A stretch of 64,000 nucleotides of DNA from an uncultured Treponema sp. (GCA_937877535.1 CALFJF010000019.1:119485-183484); one strand, 5' to 3'; positions 7,656 to 17,085 are shown, counted from the stretch's first letter. Program-made: numbers and translations. Notes: a model not told the origin generated them from the letters alone.

Positions 7656-9041
7656 ATGAAAGATTTTGATTTAGGAAAAGAAAAAATCAGCCGCCTTATA
7701 AAGCATTTTTCTGTTCCGTGCGTCATTAGTATGCTTGTTGCGGCTTTGTACAACATCGTTGACCAGATTTTCATCGGTTGGAGCGAAGCGGGAGCGGCGG
7801 GCAATGCGGCCACAAACATCGTTTATCCGTTTACAGTTCTTGCGCTCGGACTCGCGCTTTTGATTGGAGATGGAAGCGCGGCAAATTTTAGCCTTGAACT
7901 CGGAAAGCAAAAAAAAGAAAACGCAAGCGCGGCAATCGGAAATGGATTTTTTATGCTTTTGATTTTTTCAGTCATTTTGTGTGCCGTTGGCTCTGTTTTT
8001 AAGACAAAATTTTTGTTTCTTTTTGGAGCAAATCCCGAAGAAGCATTGTGCTTTCAATTTGCAAACGACTATTTTTCGATTATTTGCGCAGGACTTCCTT
8101 TTTACATGATTGGACAAGGCATAAACGGCTCAATTCGCGCGGACGGCTCTCCAAAATACGCGATGGCTTGCACGATTTCAGGCGCAATCGCAAATCTCGT
8201 TCTGGACCCGATTTTTATATTCGTCTTTGAACTTGGCGTAAAAGGCGCGGCAATCGCAACCGTCATCGGACAAATCATTACGTTTTTTATGAGCGTGCTG
8301 TATCTTTTTCGCGCAAAAAATTTCAAAATCTCCACAAAATCCATGCGTCCGCGCCGCTCGATTATCCGCCGAATTGTTTTTGTTGGAATGGCATCGCTTA
8401 TCGTGCAACTTTCAATCGTCATCATAATCGGCGTGAACAACAATTTGCTTTCAAAATACGGCTACGAAACGTTTTCTAGCACGGGAAAAGCGTTCGGCTC
8501 AATAATTCCGCTTGCGGTCGTTGGAATCGTGATGAAAGTTTTTGGAATCGTTATTTCCGTGGTGATTGGAATAAGCCTTGGCGGGCAACCGATTATAGGA
8601 TTCAACATGGGCGCACGCAATTTTGAGCGCGTCAGAGAAACAATCAAAACGATTTTGCGCCTTGTTTTTGGAATTGGAGTCGTTTGCTTTTTGATTTTTG
8701 AGTTTCTCCCCGATGTGGTGATTGCGATTTTTGGAAAAAACAACGCGGTGGAGTACACCGAATACGCGCGGCTTTGCATTCGCATATTTTTGGGCGGAAT
8801 CATTCTCACCTGCTTTATAAAATCCAGTGCAATACTGTTACAGTCGCTCGGAAAAAGCGGAAAATCAACGTTTCTCGCCCTCCTCCGCGACGTGATTATA
8901 TTCGTTCCAGCGTCTGTCATACTCGCATTCGTTAGTCATAACATAACAACAATGCTTTGGAGCGCGATTATAAGTGATGTACTTTCATTTATAATCGCTT
9001 TGATTTTTATCATTCGAGAAACGAACAAAATGAAAAACTAA
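7656..9041 (+). CDS. MATE family multidrug/Na+ antiporter
   Basis: A 461-residue inner-membrane protein with about twelve spans, the usual MATE length. The N-terminus DLGKEKISRLIKHFSVPCVI followed by NIVDQIFIGW is typical of the MATE/NorM-DinF fold. The repeated half-motifs GQPIIGFNMGA and GIGVVCFLIFEFLP support it. It would export cationic drugs or metabolites in exchange for Na+ or H+; the substrate cannot be read. A longer frame from 7257 is an upstream extension. The ATG at 7656 is chosen because AGAGG lies just before it and the family starts there. The leader carries an intrinsic terminator, so expression may be attenuation-controlled. Confidence 0.87.
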   Translation: MKDFDLGKEKISRLIKHFSVPCVISMLVAALYNIVDQIFIGWSEAGAAGNAATNIVYPFTVLALGLALLIGDGSAANFSLELGKQKKENASAAIGNGFFMLLIFSVILCAVGSVFKTKFLFLFGANPEEALCFQFANDYFSIICAGLPFYMIGQGINGSIRADGSPKYAMACTISGAIANLVLDPIFIFVFELGVKGAAIATVIGQIITFFMSVLYLFRAKNFKISTKSMRPRRSIIRRIVFVGMASLIVQLSIVIIIGVNNNLLSKYGYETFSSTGKAFGSIIPLAVVGIVMKVFGIVISVVIGISLGGQPIIGFNMGARNFERVRETIKTILRLVFGIGVVCFLIFEFLPDVVIAIFGKNNAVEYTEYARLCIRIFLGGIILTCFIKSSAILLQSLGKSGKSTFLALLRDVIIFVPASVILAFVSHNITTMLWSAIISDVLSFIIALIFIIRETNKMKN

Positions 9042-9059
9042 AACGGTTTGAAAAAAAAC

Positions 9060-9093
9060 GGTGGTTTCGACTTCGCTCAACCACCATTTTTTT
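9060..9093 (+). repeat. REP-like palindrome followed by T-run
   Basis: GGTGGTT and AACCACC flank the core TCGACTTCGCTC, followed by eight T, 18 bases after the MATE stop. It is a member of a palindromic family recurring at 33544, 34136, 34217, 60901, 63893 and 63943. Here the T-run makes it a likely terminator for MATE. Confidence 0.75.
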
Positions 9094-9163
9094 TCCTCAA
9101 TCACTAGCGTTTTTTTTCAATCGCTATTTTTTTTAACTGCAACGTTTTTTCAAAAATGGCGTT

Positions 9164-10882
9164 TTATTTTCCTTTTTTCATTTGGCGGACGAACGTTTTT
9201 ACGCCTTCTGCCACAAGGAAAAGCGCGAGAATCGCCATTGCAAAAGCAAAAACGAGTTGGAAATAATGCCCCCAGGCTGGGTCGCCAGTTCCAAAATTTC
9301 CATTAGAAATAACAGAAAACTGTTTAATCACCGTGATGACAAGTTGCGTAAGCGTTGCAAGAAGCATAAAACACATTGGAATTACAAACATTTTGTTGTT
9401 TTTTCCAACCTCGCCAAGCCAAGCGGCAACGGCAAGAAGCGCGATTCCCGCAAGGAGTTGATTTGCAGACCCAAAAAGTGCCCAAATCGCGCCGAGTTTT
9501 AATCCGCCGAGTACGCAGCCAACGATTACCATAAACGACGTTCCAACGAGCGGATTTGCAAGGATTTTTCGGATTGGACTTTTTGCGTCTTTCCAGGTCG
9601 GCTCGTCGTCTTTCAAAAAAAGTTCGCTAAACATAAAACGCGAAAGCCTCGTTGCACTGTCAAGAGACGTGAGCGCGAAGACAGAAACGGCAAGCGTAAG
9701 AAGTGCGCTAATCGTGTTGTAAACGCCACTTCCCTCTTTTCCAAACATCGTTGCAATTCCCGCTCCAAAGGCTGCCGACGGAGAACCAAACCCTCCAGAC
9801 GTATATTTTGAGTAAACCATTCCGACTGCGATAAGCGAAATCACGCCGAGTGCGCTTTCGATGAGCATTGAGCCGTATCCAATCGGTTTTGCGTTTCGCT
9901 CGTTGTCGAGTTGTTTTGACGAAGTTCCAGAGGCAATGAGAGAATGAAAGCCAGAGCAAGCACCACACGCCACCGTGATAAAGAGCGTTGGAAAAAGCGT
10001 TCCGCTTTTGTTTTGAAAGCCCGTAAAAGCAGGAATTTCAAAATTCGCACTTCCAGAAAAGGCAGAAACAAAAATCCCTAAAAGCGCGATTATCATCATT
10101 GCGTACAAAAGAAAACTCGAAAGATAATCGCGCGGCTGAAGCATAATCCAAACAGGAATCAGCGAAGCGATTGCAATGTAAAGTCCAATTATCACAATCC
10201 AAGTCGTTCGGCTCGCAGCAAGCCCAACATTCAGTCCAAGCGCAACGATTAAAATAATCGCGCAGATTCCGCCAATCGTTGCAGGAAGTGTCTTCACGCC
10301 CAGTCGATTCGTAACAAAACCATAAAGCACGGCAAGCGCGATAAAAAGCACAGAAATCATCGCGGTTGTTTGATTGTTCGAGGGATTTTTAACAACGCCC
10401 AGCAAAGAATCAGCCGTAAAAAACGTTCCCGCAACAACGTTCACAAATGACGCGATAACCAAAATCAAAACGAGAAGCGCAAAAATAATAAAAAGCCGTT
10501 TTGACGTTTTTCCCATCGATTTTTTGATGATTTCGCCGACGCTCTGACCGCCGTTTCTGATGGACGCAAAAAGAGAGCCAAAATCTTGCAAGCCTCCAAA
10601 GAAAATGCCTCCAATGACGCACCACAAAAAAACGGGAACCCAACCAAACACCGCCGCTTGAATAGGTCCGTTAATCGGTCCCGCGCCCGCGATTGACGAA
10701 AAATGATGTCCCATCAAAACGGCAGGCTTTGCGGGAACGTAATCAACGCCGTCGCTCATCGTTTCAGCGGGCGTTTTCTTTGACGGGTCAATCCCCCATT
10801 GCTTTGCAAGATACGAGCCGTAAAACACGTAGCCACACAAAAGCAATACGATTGCCACAAGAATAATACATAACGCTGTCAT
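9164..10882 (-). CDS. cstA: carbon starvation protein CstA family transporter
   Basis: A 572-residue polytopic membrane protein. The CstA signature lies in the first third: VDYVPAKPAVLMGHHFSSIA, GPINGPIQAA and FGGLQDFGSLFASIRNGGQS. About fifteen hydrophobic spans follow, including the 5TM C-terminal part. Members take up peptides or pyruvate during carbon limitation. AGGAGG sits 8 bases before the ATG. It is a single-gene unit; the next minus-strand gene upstream belongs to the trpA unit. The length is slightly short of the E. coli protein but typical of the shorter bacterial form. Confidence 0.9.
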   Translation of the reverse strand: MTALCIILVAIVLLLCGYVFYGSYLAKQWGIDPSKKTPAETMSDGVDYVPAKPAVLMGHHFSSIAGAGPINGPIQAAVFGWVPVFLWCVIGGIFFGGLQDFGSLFASIRNGGQSVGEIIKKSMGKTSKRLFIIFALLVLILVIASFVNVVAGTFFTADSLLGVVKNPSNNQTTAMISVLFIALAVLYGFVTNRLGVKTLPATIGGICAIILIVALGLNVGLAASRTTWIVIIGLYIAIASLIPVWIMLQPRDYLSSFLLYAMMIIALLGIFVSAFSGSANFEIPAFTGFQNKSGTLFPTLFITVACGACSGFHSLIASGTSSKQLDNERNAKPIGYGSMLIESALGVISLIAVGMVYSKYTSGGFGSPSAAFGAGIATMFGKEGSGVYNTISALLTLAVSVFALTSLDSATRLSRFMFSELFLKDDEPTWKDAKSPIRKILANPLVGTSFMVIVGCVLGGLKLGAIWALFGSANQLLAGIALLAVAAWLGEVGKNNKMFVIPMCFMLLATLTQLVITVIKQFSVISNGNFGTGDPAWGHYFQLVFAFAMAILALFLVAEGVKTFVRQMKKGK

Positions 10883-10953
10883 TTCCTTCCTCCTGATTTT
10901 AAGGAAAAAACTGTTTATTTTTACGAGGCAAAAGCCCCGTAGATTACGATTTT

Positions 10954-11487
10954 TTATAAATCCATTTTTTGAATTGATTTTTGAATCGATTTTGAAACAT
11001 CTTTTCCGAGTCGATTAAAAAAAACGCGCGAAGTCGATGTTTCCAAAACGCAAAGACGAAAATCGCTCCAGCCTTTGAGCGAAAAGCAATACGATTTTGA
11101 AAAATGGAGTTTTTTGCAGATTTTTTGCGCTTTTTCGTCCACGGTTTTTGAAATAATTACCAAAAGTACGTCGGAATTTCTGTGCGAAAAGTGCGGTTTT
11201 ACGCGAGAAAGACCACTATTCCACGCTTGCATTGAAAAATCGCGCACGGTTTCTTCGCACAGATGTTTTGTTTCGCAAAAAAAGACGTATTCGTTCGACT
11301 CGCTTTCCGCAATTCGCGCAGAACGCACAAAAACAAATTGCTCTTCGTGGGAACGAAAAATCGCTTCGGCAAAAAACGGCTTTGAATCGCACATTTTCAC
11401 ATCATAGAATTGTTCAAACAGTTTTATGATGTTGTCTTTTATTTTTGCGTTTTCCTCAAAAGAATCGCTCGAATTTTCGCTTTCCAT
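10954..11487 (-). CDS. hypothetical protein in the trpA transcription unit
   Basis: A 177-residue soluble protein that I do not recognise. It starts 2 bases after the trpA stop, so it is almost certainly co-transcribed with trpA. An acidic N-terminus is followed by alternating strand/helix text (FVFVRSARIAES, VLLVIISKTVDEKAQ, YCFSLKGWSDFRLCVLE) that suggests a compact alpha/beta domain. It has no signal peptide, membrane span or catalytic motif. The C-terminus, KSIQKSIQKMDL, is a short repeat. The coupling with trpA does not by itself imply a role in tryptophan synthesis. Confidence 0.65.
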   Translation of the reverse strand: MESENSSDSFEENAKIKDNIIKLFEQFYDVKMCDSKPFFAEAIFRSHEEQFVFVRSARIAESESNEYVFFCETKHLCEETVRDFSMQAWNSGLSRVKPHFSHRNSDVLLVIISKTVDEKAQKICKKLHFSKSYCFSLKGWSDFRLCVLETSTSRVFFNRLGKDVSKSIQKSIQKMDL

Positions 11488-11489
11488 AT

Positions 11490-12248
11490 TTATTCGATTT
11501 GTCCCGTGAGTTCCAAAGCCTTTTGTTTTACCGCGTCAAAAAGAGAATTTGGTTCATTTTTGAATTGAGAGATAATTCTCACAAAAACACTTCCAGCCAC
11601 AACCGCTTCAACGGCAGAAGAAAGCGCGCGAGATTGAACACCGTTTGAAATTCCAAAACCGCCGTAGATTTTTGAGCCACCGCGAGCAACTTTTTCCAAA
11701 AAGTCGATTGTTTTTTCGTCGATTTTTGTGTCGCTTCCCGTAATTCCCGTGCGAAGGGCGGCGTAAATGTACGGAAACCCCGAAGAGGCAAGCAGAGAAA
11801 GTCGCTCGTCGCTCATGGAAGGAGCGGCAACGGGAATATTTATCATGCCGTTTGAAACGCACGATTTTGTAAGACCTTCGTCAAAATCGAACGGAAGGTC
11901 AGGAATAATCATGCCAGAAACGCCAGCGTTCGCCGCTTTTTCGCAAAAATGCTCAACGCCTGGCGTGTACACGAGGCTTCCGTAACTCATCAAATAAATC
12001 GGGATTTTGGGGAATTCTGCGTGAACGCGAGAAATAAACGAAAGCCCGTCCGACGTTTTGTAGGCGCGAGAAAGGACTTCGGTACACGCCGTTTGAATCG
12101 CAGGACCGTCCGCGCTAGGGTCAGAAAACGGAAGCTGAATCTCAAGAATGTCCGCGCCACCCGCCACCAAAGCGCGAGCCGCCGTAAGCGCAAGCGTGTC
12201 GGAAGGATACCCTGCGACCAAGTGCGACATCAGTTTTATTTTTTGCAT
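11490..12248 (-). CDS. trpA: tryptophan synthase alpha subunit
   Basis: A 252-residue TIM-barrel enzyme that cleaves indole-3-glycerol phosphate to indole and glyceraldehyde-3-phosphate and passes indole to TrpB. Family motifs are LVAGYPS, the catalytic-Glu region ADILEIQLPFSDPSADGPAIQ, GVSGMIIPDLPF and the phosphate loop KIYGGFGISNG. The length is slightly short but complete. The partner trpB is 47 kb away at 59.6-60.9 kb, an unusual split. The gene follows a strong promoter whose start point lies in a 20-base palindrome identical to one before trpB, so regulation by a shared repressor is likely. It is followed directly by an unknown 177-residue gene. Confidence 0.94.
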   Translation of the reverse strand: MQKIKLMSHLVAGYPSDTLALTAARALVAGGADILEIQLPFSDPSADGPAIQTACTEVLSRAYKTSDGLSFISRVHAEFPKIPIYLMSYGSLVYTPGVEHFCEKAANAGVSGMIIPDLPFDFDEGLTKSCVSNGMINIPVAAPSMSDERLSLLASSGFPYIYAALRTGITGSDTKIDEKTIDFLEKVARGGSKIYGGFGISNGVQSRALSSAVEAVVAGSVFVRIISQFKNEPNSLFDAVKQKALELTGQIE

Positions 12249-12262
12249 AAAAAGCCTTCTTT

Positions 12263-12311
12263 TGTTTCTATTTATAGAAACACTCTAGCAAAAATCCCCT
12301 CCGCGTGTCAA
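12263..12311 (-). promoter_or_regulatory. trpA promoter and palindromic operator
   Basis: On the minus strand TTGACA (12311-12306), 18 bases and TAGAGT (12287-12282) form the promoter. The last T of the -10 box is the first base of the perfect palindrome TGTTTCTATTTATAGAAACA (12263-12282). The palindrome covers the expected start point, a classical repressor position. The same palindrome, in the same register, precedes trpB. Confidence 0.82.
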
Positions 12312-12447
12312 CTGTACGAATTGAAAAATCAGACAATTTCAAAACAACTCTTTTTTTTAGAAAAAAAACAGTGGCGAAAGGTCGATTTTTTCTTTTGATT
12401 TCGGGTATAATCGAATTTCATTTTTACGGTGGGGGATTTTTCAATCT

Positions 12448-14214
12448 ATGGAAGAAGCAAACGAACAAATGCCATTGGATTTTGTTGAAAAAGATTCGGA
12501 AAAAAACATACAGGGAAAAAGAAAAATCAGCAAACGGTTTACTGGAAGAACGACGGGAACGCTCAGATTGATTTCGCTCGTTACCATGGCGATGAAAAAA
12601 ACGAATTTTGAAGAAGACAGCACAAAAACGTTCAAACTCACCGTTGAAAAACTCAAAAATTATTTTTCGCTAAACGAAATACAAGTTATTTTATTTTGCT
12701 CTCTTTTTACGCTGTACTTTGATAATACGGGGCGACCCGTTTCGTTTTACAATATTTCTGACTTTTATAATTGCAATCCGCTGGTGCCACTTCAATATTA
12801 TCCAGAACTTGCGGGAATAATCGAGCGCGGAATTTTGGAGGAAGTCGAACACGAAGACAGCACATACGGAAAGCCGTTTTACAAAGTTCCCGATTTTGTG
12901 GTGGACGCGATTCTCTCCGAAAAGCCGATTCCGCCAGCAGAAATTCAGCAACTGCGGACGATGCAAACGTTTTTGCGCCAAGTTGAGCGCGCGGGAGATT
13001 CCAGAGTCGATAACGGGCAGAAAATTGGAATGTTGTACTCCGCAATCGAAGCGAAGGAAAAATCGCACAAAAATGTCAAAACTATCGAAAATGTCAAAAA
13101 AGTTCTTCAAAAAATACAAGATAGAGCGATTTTGTACGACATTGCGGTGGGCATGGTGAATCACATAAACACGGAAGTCGATTTGATGGTGCTTGTAAAC
13201 AGAAACACCGATGACAGCACGTCGCGCCAGCAAATTCTTGAGTCATTTATGGACGAAAGCCACGTTCTTTTTTCTCTTGAACTCGTGCAATTTGAAAATA
13301 AAGCCTCGATTATGGATTCTACGGTTTCGCTCACGGACAAGGCGTTTGAACTGCTTTTGGGCGAGGAAGGAAAATTTTATCAGAAAAAAATCGGAGACAA
13401 GCAACTCCACGCGCCCGAAAAAATCCAAGAAAAAGAACTCTTTTATATGGAAGAAAACGCTCGCGAAATCGAAAAACTCACAAATGCGATTTTTGACGAC
13501 AATTTCAAAAATTTGCAAAAACGACTTCTCGAAAAGAAAATGCCGCGCGGAATTTGCACGATTTTTTACGGCGAACCTGGAACGGGAAAAACCGAAACGG
13601 TGTACCAAATGGCACGAAAAACAAATCGCGCGATTCTTCACGTTGACATTGGTTCAATGCGCTCGCAATGGTACGGGGAAACGGAGCAAAAATTCTCAAA
13701 ACTCTTTTCGGATTACAAAAAACTCTGCGAAAGCGCGGAAAAAAACGACAAGCCCGCCCCCATTCTGCTTTTTAACGAGGCGGACGCGATTTTTGGAAAA
13801 CGAGTGGAAATCGTGTCGCAAGGCGGTGGCGGTCGAGTTGACAACACGATTCAAAATATTCTTCTTGAAGAAATGGAAAAACTTCCAGGGATTTTGATTG
13901 CGACCACGAATCTTGAAGGAAATCTTGATTCGGCGTTTGAGCGACGATTTTTGTTCAAAGTGAAATTTCAAAAACCCGATACAAGCGTAAAGACAAAAAT
14001 TTGGAAAAGCAACTTGCCGCACTTGTCAGAAAACGAGGCGAAGACGCTTGCAAAGGATTTTCCTTTTTCTGGTGGCGAAATCACAAACATTGTACGAAAA
14101 GTCGCGTTGGACGAAATTCTCACGGGAAAAACCACGCCTTTTGATGAAATCGTTTTGTATTGCAAAAGCGAAAAAATCAAGAGCGGAAAAACAAGCGTCG
14201 GCTTCAAAAATTAA
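12448..14214 (+). CDS. AAA+ ATPase with N-terminal helical domain
   Basis: A 588-residue soluble protein. The C-terminal AAA+ module has Walker A GEPGTGKTE (about 375-383), Walker B LLFNEADAIF (about 438-447), sensor-1 ATTN and the arginine-finger region AFERRFLFKVKF. Residues about 60-330 form a helical, winged-helix-like domain of the kind found in CDC48-like single-ring ATPases of Bacteroidetes and spirochaetes. The protein may remodel a partner complex, but no substrate is indicated. TATAAT at 12406-12411 and a GGGGGA sequence precede the start. A strong hairpin follows the stop. It diverges from trpA. Confidence 0.83.
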   Translation: MEEANEQMPLDFVEKDSEKNIQGKRKISKRFTGRTTGTLRLISLVTMAMKKTNFEEDSTKTFKLTVEKLKNYFSLNEIQVILFCSLFTLYFDNTGRPVSFYNISDFYNCNPLVPLQYYPELAGIIERGILEEVEHEDSTYGKPFYKVPDFVVDAILSEKPIPPAEIQQLRTMQTFLRQVERAGDSRVDNGQKIGMLYSAIEAKEKSHKNVKTIENVKKVLQKIQDRAILYDIAVGMVNHINTEVDLMVLVNRNTDDSTSRQQILESFMDESHVLFSLELVQFENKASIMDSTVSLTDKAFELLLGEEGKFYQKKIGDKQLHAPEKIQEKELFYMEENAREIEKLTNAIFDDNFKNLQKRLLEKKMPRGICTIFYGEPGTGKTETVYQMARKTNRAILHVDIGSMRSQWYGETEQKFSKLFSDYKKLCESAEKNDKPAPILLFNEADAIFGKRVEIVSQGGGGRVDNTIQNILLEEMEKLPGILIATTNLEGNLDSAFERRFLFKVKFQKPDTSVKTKIWKSNLPHLSENEAKTLAKDFPFSGGEITNIVRKVALDEILTGKTTPFDEIVLYCKSEKIKSGKTSVGFKN

Positions 14215-14230
14215 AAGCGTTTCAAAATAT

Positions 14231-14263
14231 CGTGGTTCTAAAAATAACCGTTTTAGAACCACG
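14231..14263. terminator. bidirectional hairpin between convergent genes
   Basis: CGTGGTTCTAAAA (14231-14243) pairs perfectly with TTTTAGAACCACG (14251-14263) around a 7-base loop. It lies between the convergent AAA+ and LytM-like genes. The flanks are only moderately T-rich, but the A/T-rich upper stem supports termination both ways. Confidence 0.75.
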
Positions 14264-14270
14264 GTTTGTG

Positions 14271-15128
14271 TTATCGCGCGTCAAAAATGTACGTCATGCT
14301 TTGCTCTTTTCCAAGAATATCCGAAATAACCACGGTCAACTCGTTTCGCCCGCGCGGAAAAGTAACTTCGCCGAGCAAAATCGAATTGTCATCTGGATAC
14401 ACTTCAGAAAGAGCATGAAAATCGCGTCCTTTTACAGAAAATTTTCCATCGCGCTCGTAAACGGAATCGTAAGACAGCCCTTCGACCGCAACGCCGTTTA
14501 TATAAATCACACTTTTGTACGGAACTGCAACTTCTTGTCTGTCATTGTAAATGAGATACGTTCCTGCGTTGAGCGCGTTTGTGGTTGAAAGGCGAAACGG
14601 CATTTTTGCGCGATTTACAGCGGTAACATTTGCAAGAACGAGCGGAAGTTCCCCGCCAAAACGCGGCATAAGAATGCGAGGATTTACAAAACTTCCCGCC
14701 TTTACGTCAACAACTTGAAACTCAAGACACGAACTCCCCTCTTGCCAGGCAGAATTCGACGTTTCACCCAAAGAATCGCCCGCTTTGACATCTCGAATCG
14801 AAAAAATGTCTTCCACGCTGTCAAGATTTGCGTACACAGTTACCATGTCGTCAACGTGGGAAATAATTGCCGCATTTCCCAACGTGCTTTCAAAAAGTTC
14901 GCTGTTCGAGTGCTCGCACAAAACTGCAACAAGCCGCCCGTCATCGCTCGCCTTGACTCCTTCCGTATCAGAAAAAATGAGCGACGGACTGATTCTGCCG
15001 CCACGCTTTTGCGCAAAGTACGAAAAAAACGAATCAGAAAGAATATGATTTTGCGGCCAATCAAACGCAACCGCTCCGCTTGCAAGTGCAAAAATGGCAG
15101 CAACCGCCACTTTTAATGATTTTTTCAT
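14271..15128 (-). CDS. secreted LytM/M23-like protein lacking zinc ligands
   Basis: A 285-residue exported protein with a signal peptide ending near AVAF. Residues about 40-150 follow the LytM (M23) layout: GRLVAVLCEHS, NAAIISHVDDMVTVYANL and VKAGDSLGETS. The zinc and catalytic positions are changed. The final HxH strand reads CLEFQV, the YAHL segment reads YANL, and the first HxxxD site is absent. It is therefore probably not a peptidase but a regulator or scaffold, as known for degenerate LytM proteins such as EnvC and NlpD. A beta-rich C-terminal domain follows. It lies 15 bases after the membrane-anchored propeller protein, probably in one operon. ATG at 15128 is chosen over a GTG at 15137. 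Confidence 0.75.
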   Translation of the reverse strand: MKKSLKVAVAAIFALASGAVAFDWPQNHILSDSFFSYFAQKRGGRISPSLIFSDTEGVKASDDGRLVAVLCEHSNSELFESTLGNAAIISHVDDMVTVYANLDSVEDIFSIRDVKAGDSLGETSNSAWQEGSSCLEFQVVDVKAGSFVNPRILMPRFGGELPLVLANVTAVNRAKMPFRLSTTNALNAGTYLIYNDRQEVAVPYKSVIYINGVAVEGLSYDSVYERDGKFSVKGRDFHALSEVYPDDNSILLGEVTFPRGRNELTVVISDILGKEQSMTYIFDAR

Positions 15129-15143
15129 ACTCCCCACCCCCGT

Positions 15144-16274
15144 TTATTTATGCTTTATATCTATTCTTGAAATCTTTGAGTCGTGTCCAACAAAAAGCGA
15201 ACCGTCTTTTACGGCAATAAAAGCGTGCTCTGCTTCAAATGAAAACGAGCCAGAATACACGTCAAACGGCTCAACAACGCTCACGGTAAACACGCCACCA
15301 TCGCGACTCAACACAAACGCCGTGCCGTCTTCGTCTTCTTGAATCGAAAGGATTTCGCCTTCGATTGCGATTTTGGAGTCCGCGAACGTTTTACAATTCA
15401 CGATTCCAAGCCCGTCAGCGTAACTGTAATAAACGGACTCTTCGTTTTTGCTGAATTTTACGATAACTTGTCGATTCGTTTCGTTTTCAAGATATTTGTG
15501 AAAAATAATGTCCGCTCTGCCGTCTGCTTTTTTTGCAATCACAAAACGCTGCTTGTCTTGTCCAGAAACCGAGGCAACAAGTTCTCCAGATGGACTGATT
15601 CCCGCGCCAAGAATAACAGGATACTCGCTTCCGCCTGGAGAAATTGAATACAAAACAGAGCCGTCACTTCCGTCAAACGCAACAAGCCTGCCGTCTGCAA
15701 AGCCCGCGAGTACGCCGCCTTCCGAAGAAGAAAAAGCCGTAATCGGTGCCCGTCCTTCGTGCGTCCAAATTGCTTCTCCGTTGTATCCGATTCTTGAAAA
15801 AGACGCGCCGCCTGGAAGAAAAAGAAAAAGCGACGAGGACGAAAAATAAGGAAATCCCGTTTGCTTTATTCGCATTGATTCTTTTCCCGTTTTTTCAAAA
15901 ACAGGAAAATCCGAAGAATGAGTGCCGTAAAGCGTGTAAAAATCTTCCGAAACCGCTGCCTTGTAAGAAAATGTAAAATATGAAAGAACTGTGCCGTTTT
16001 TTGTAAAATATCCAGCAGTTTGCCCCAATTTATAAGGGATTGCCTCTACAAACAATTTTGCTGCCCCGTCCTCTTGTTGAAGCCGCTCAAGCACACGTTC
16101 ATTGCGGGAATTTTTGTCAACGTCAATCGTCCAGGCAGGAACAAAATGGATTTCGCTTGAAAGCGGACGCGCGGCAAAGAAAATGTAAAGCACACAAAGC
16201 AAAATAATTATTGCAATTATAATTCTGCGTTTCTTTTTTCCGTAATCGGGGCTGTGATTTTGAACTTTTTTCAT
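15144..16274 (-). CDS. membrane-anchored beta-propeller-like protein
   Basis: A 376-residue protein with a basic N-terminus and one membrane span at about residues 18-36 (IIIAIIILLCVLYIFFA). A periplasmic domain with repeated blade-like strands follows: GGVLAGFADGRLVAFDGSDG, GELVASVSGQDKQ, ESVYYSYADGLGIVN and GTAFVLSRDGGVFTVSVVE. These resemble PQQ- or WD40-type propeller blades, although no single family is clear. AAAGGA precedes the start. It is the first gene of a two-gene unit with the degenerate LytM protein, and the pair may act together in cell-wall control. That function is inference. Confidence 0.7.
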   Translation of the reverse strand: MKKVQNHSPDYGKKKRRIIIAIIILLCVLYIFFAARPLSSEIHFVPAWTIDVDKNSRNERVLERLQQEDGAAKLFVEAIPYKLGQTAGYFTKNGTVLSYFTFSYKAAVSEDFYTLYGTHSSDFPVFEKTGKESMRIKQTGFPYFSSSSLFLFLPGGASFSRIGYNGEAIWTHEGRAPITAFSSSEGGVLAGFADGRLVAFDGSDGSVLYSISPGGSEYPVILGAGISPSGELVASVSGQDKQRFVIAKKADGRADIIFHKYLENETNRQVIVKFSKNEESVYYSYADGLGIVNCKTFADSKIAIEGEILSIQEDEDGTAFVLSRDGGVFTVSVVEPFDVYSGSFSFEAEHAFIAVKDGSLFVGHDSKISRIDIKHK

Positions 16275-16434
16275 TTATTTTTCCTTTTTAAGGATTTTCA
16301 GAAAAATCCAAAAAAATATCAAAAAAAATAATTCGTGGTATAATAGACTTGTTCTGAAACAATCTTTGAAAATTATAAAGAATTCGACGTTCTTGTGAAA
16401 TAGAAAAAATCAAAAATGCAAAACGGAGTACCCT

Positions 16435-16914
16435 ATGACAGAAAAAATGAACGGTGAAACGATTTCGTTTCTTTCGGAAAAACTGAACGAACAGTTTACA
16501 AATGAAAAGGCAAAAGAATTGCTCATTTCGCTTTTTGAAAACGCGCTGAGTGCCGCGTCTTTTTCGTATTCGCCATATTCGCATTTTCCTGTGGGAGCCG
16601 CGCTTTTAACGGAAAACGGAAAAATTTTTACGGGAACGAATATCGAAAATCGCTCGTTTGGACTGACAAATTGCGCGGAGCGAACGGCGATTTTTAAAGC
16701 GGTAAGCGAAGGCGAAAAACGATTTGTTGCCGTGGCAATCGCGGCTCCAAAAGCCGACTATCCTGTAGGTCCGTGCGGAGCGTGCAGGCAAGTTTTGACC
16801 GAGTTTTTGCACGGAAAATCCCCCGTGATATTTGGAAACAACAAAACGTCCGTTGAAATAAAAACGCTCTCGGAGTTGTATCCGTTCGACAGCCTTCACG
16901 AATTGGCAGAATAA
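16435..16914 (+). CDS. cdd: cytidine deaminase
   Basis: A 159-residue zinc-dependent enzyme that deaminates cytidine and deoxycytidine in pyrimidine salvage. The substrate motif SYSPYSHFPVGAALLT, the zinc/Glu site NCAERTA and the zinc pair PCGACRQ are intact. An N-terminal extension of about 30 residues precedes the usual core of homotetrameric Cdd. Because the ATG at 16435 follows GGAG only loosely, a later start is possible. The gene stands alone between a divergent envelope pair and an HTH-EIIA gene. Confidence 0.92.
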   Translation: MTEKMNGETISFLSEKLNEQFTNEKAKELLISLFENALSAASFSYSPYSHFPVGAALLTENGKIFTGTNIENRSFGLTNCAERTAIFKAVSEGEKRFVAVAIAAPKADYPVGPCGACRQVLTEFLHGKSPVIFGNNKTSVEIKTLSELYPFDSLHELAE

Positions 16915-17010
16915 CATTCGTTTTTGGAATTTTTTTTGCGTTTCAAACTATACGCCAAATGTGATTTTTCTCCATGAATCAAAACTCGCTTTTACGATTT
17001 TTTGCAGAAC

Positions 17011-17039
17011 TTGACAATAAACTGCAAAATTTGCAAAAT
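17011..17039 (+). promoter_or_regulatory. promoter of the HTH-EIIA gene
   Basis: TTGACA (17011-17016), a 17-base spacer and CAAAAT (17034-17039) lie 46 bases before the ATG at 17086. An expected start near 17046 leaves about 40 bases of leader with the GGAG ribosome site. Confidence 0.6.
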
Positions 17040-17085
17040 ATTCATCAAGAAATCAACAAAAAGTAAAAAAAGTTGGAGTTTTATC

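Noticed and set aside
16974..17066. A 30-codon frame (start MNQNSLLRFF) before the HTH-EIIA gene
   Set aside because: The likely promoter of the downstream gene lies inside it and would start the mRNA after its ATG; it has no ribosome site.
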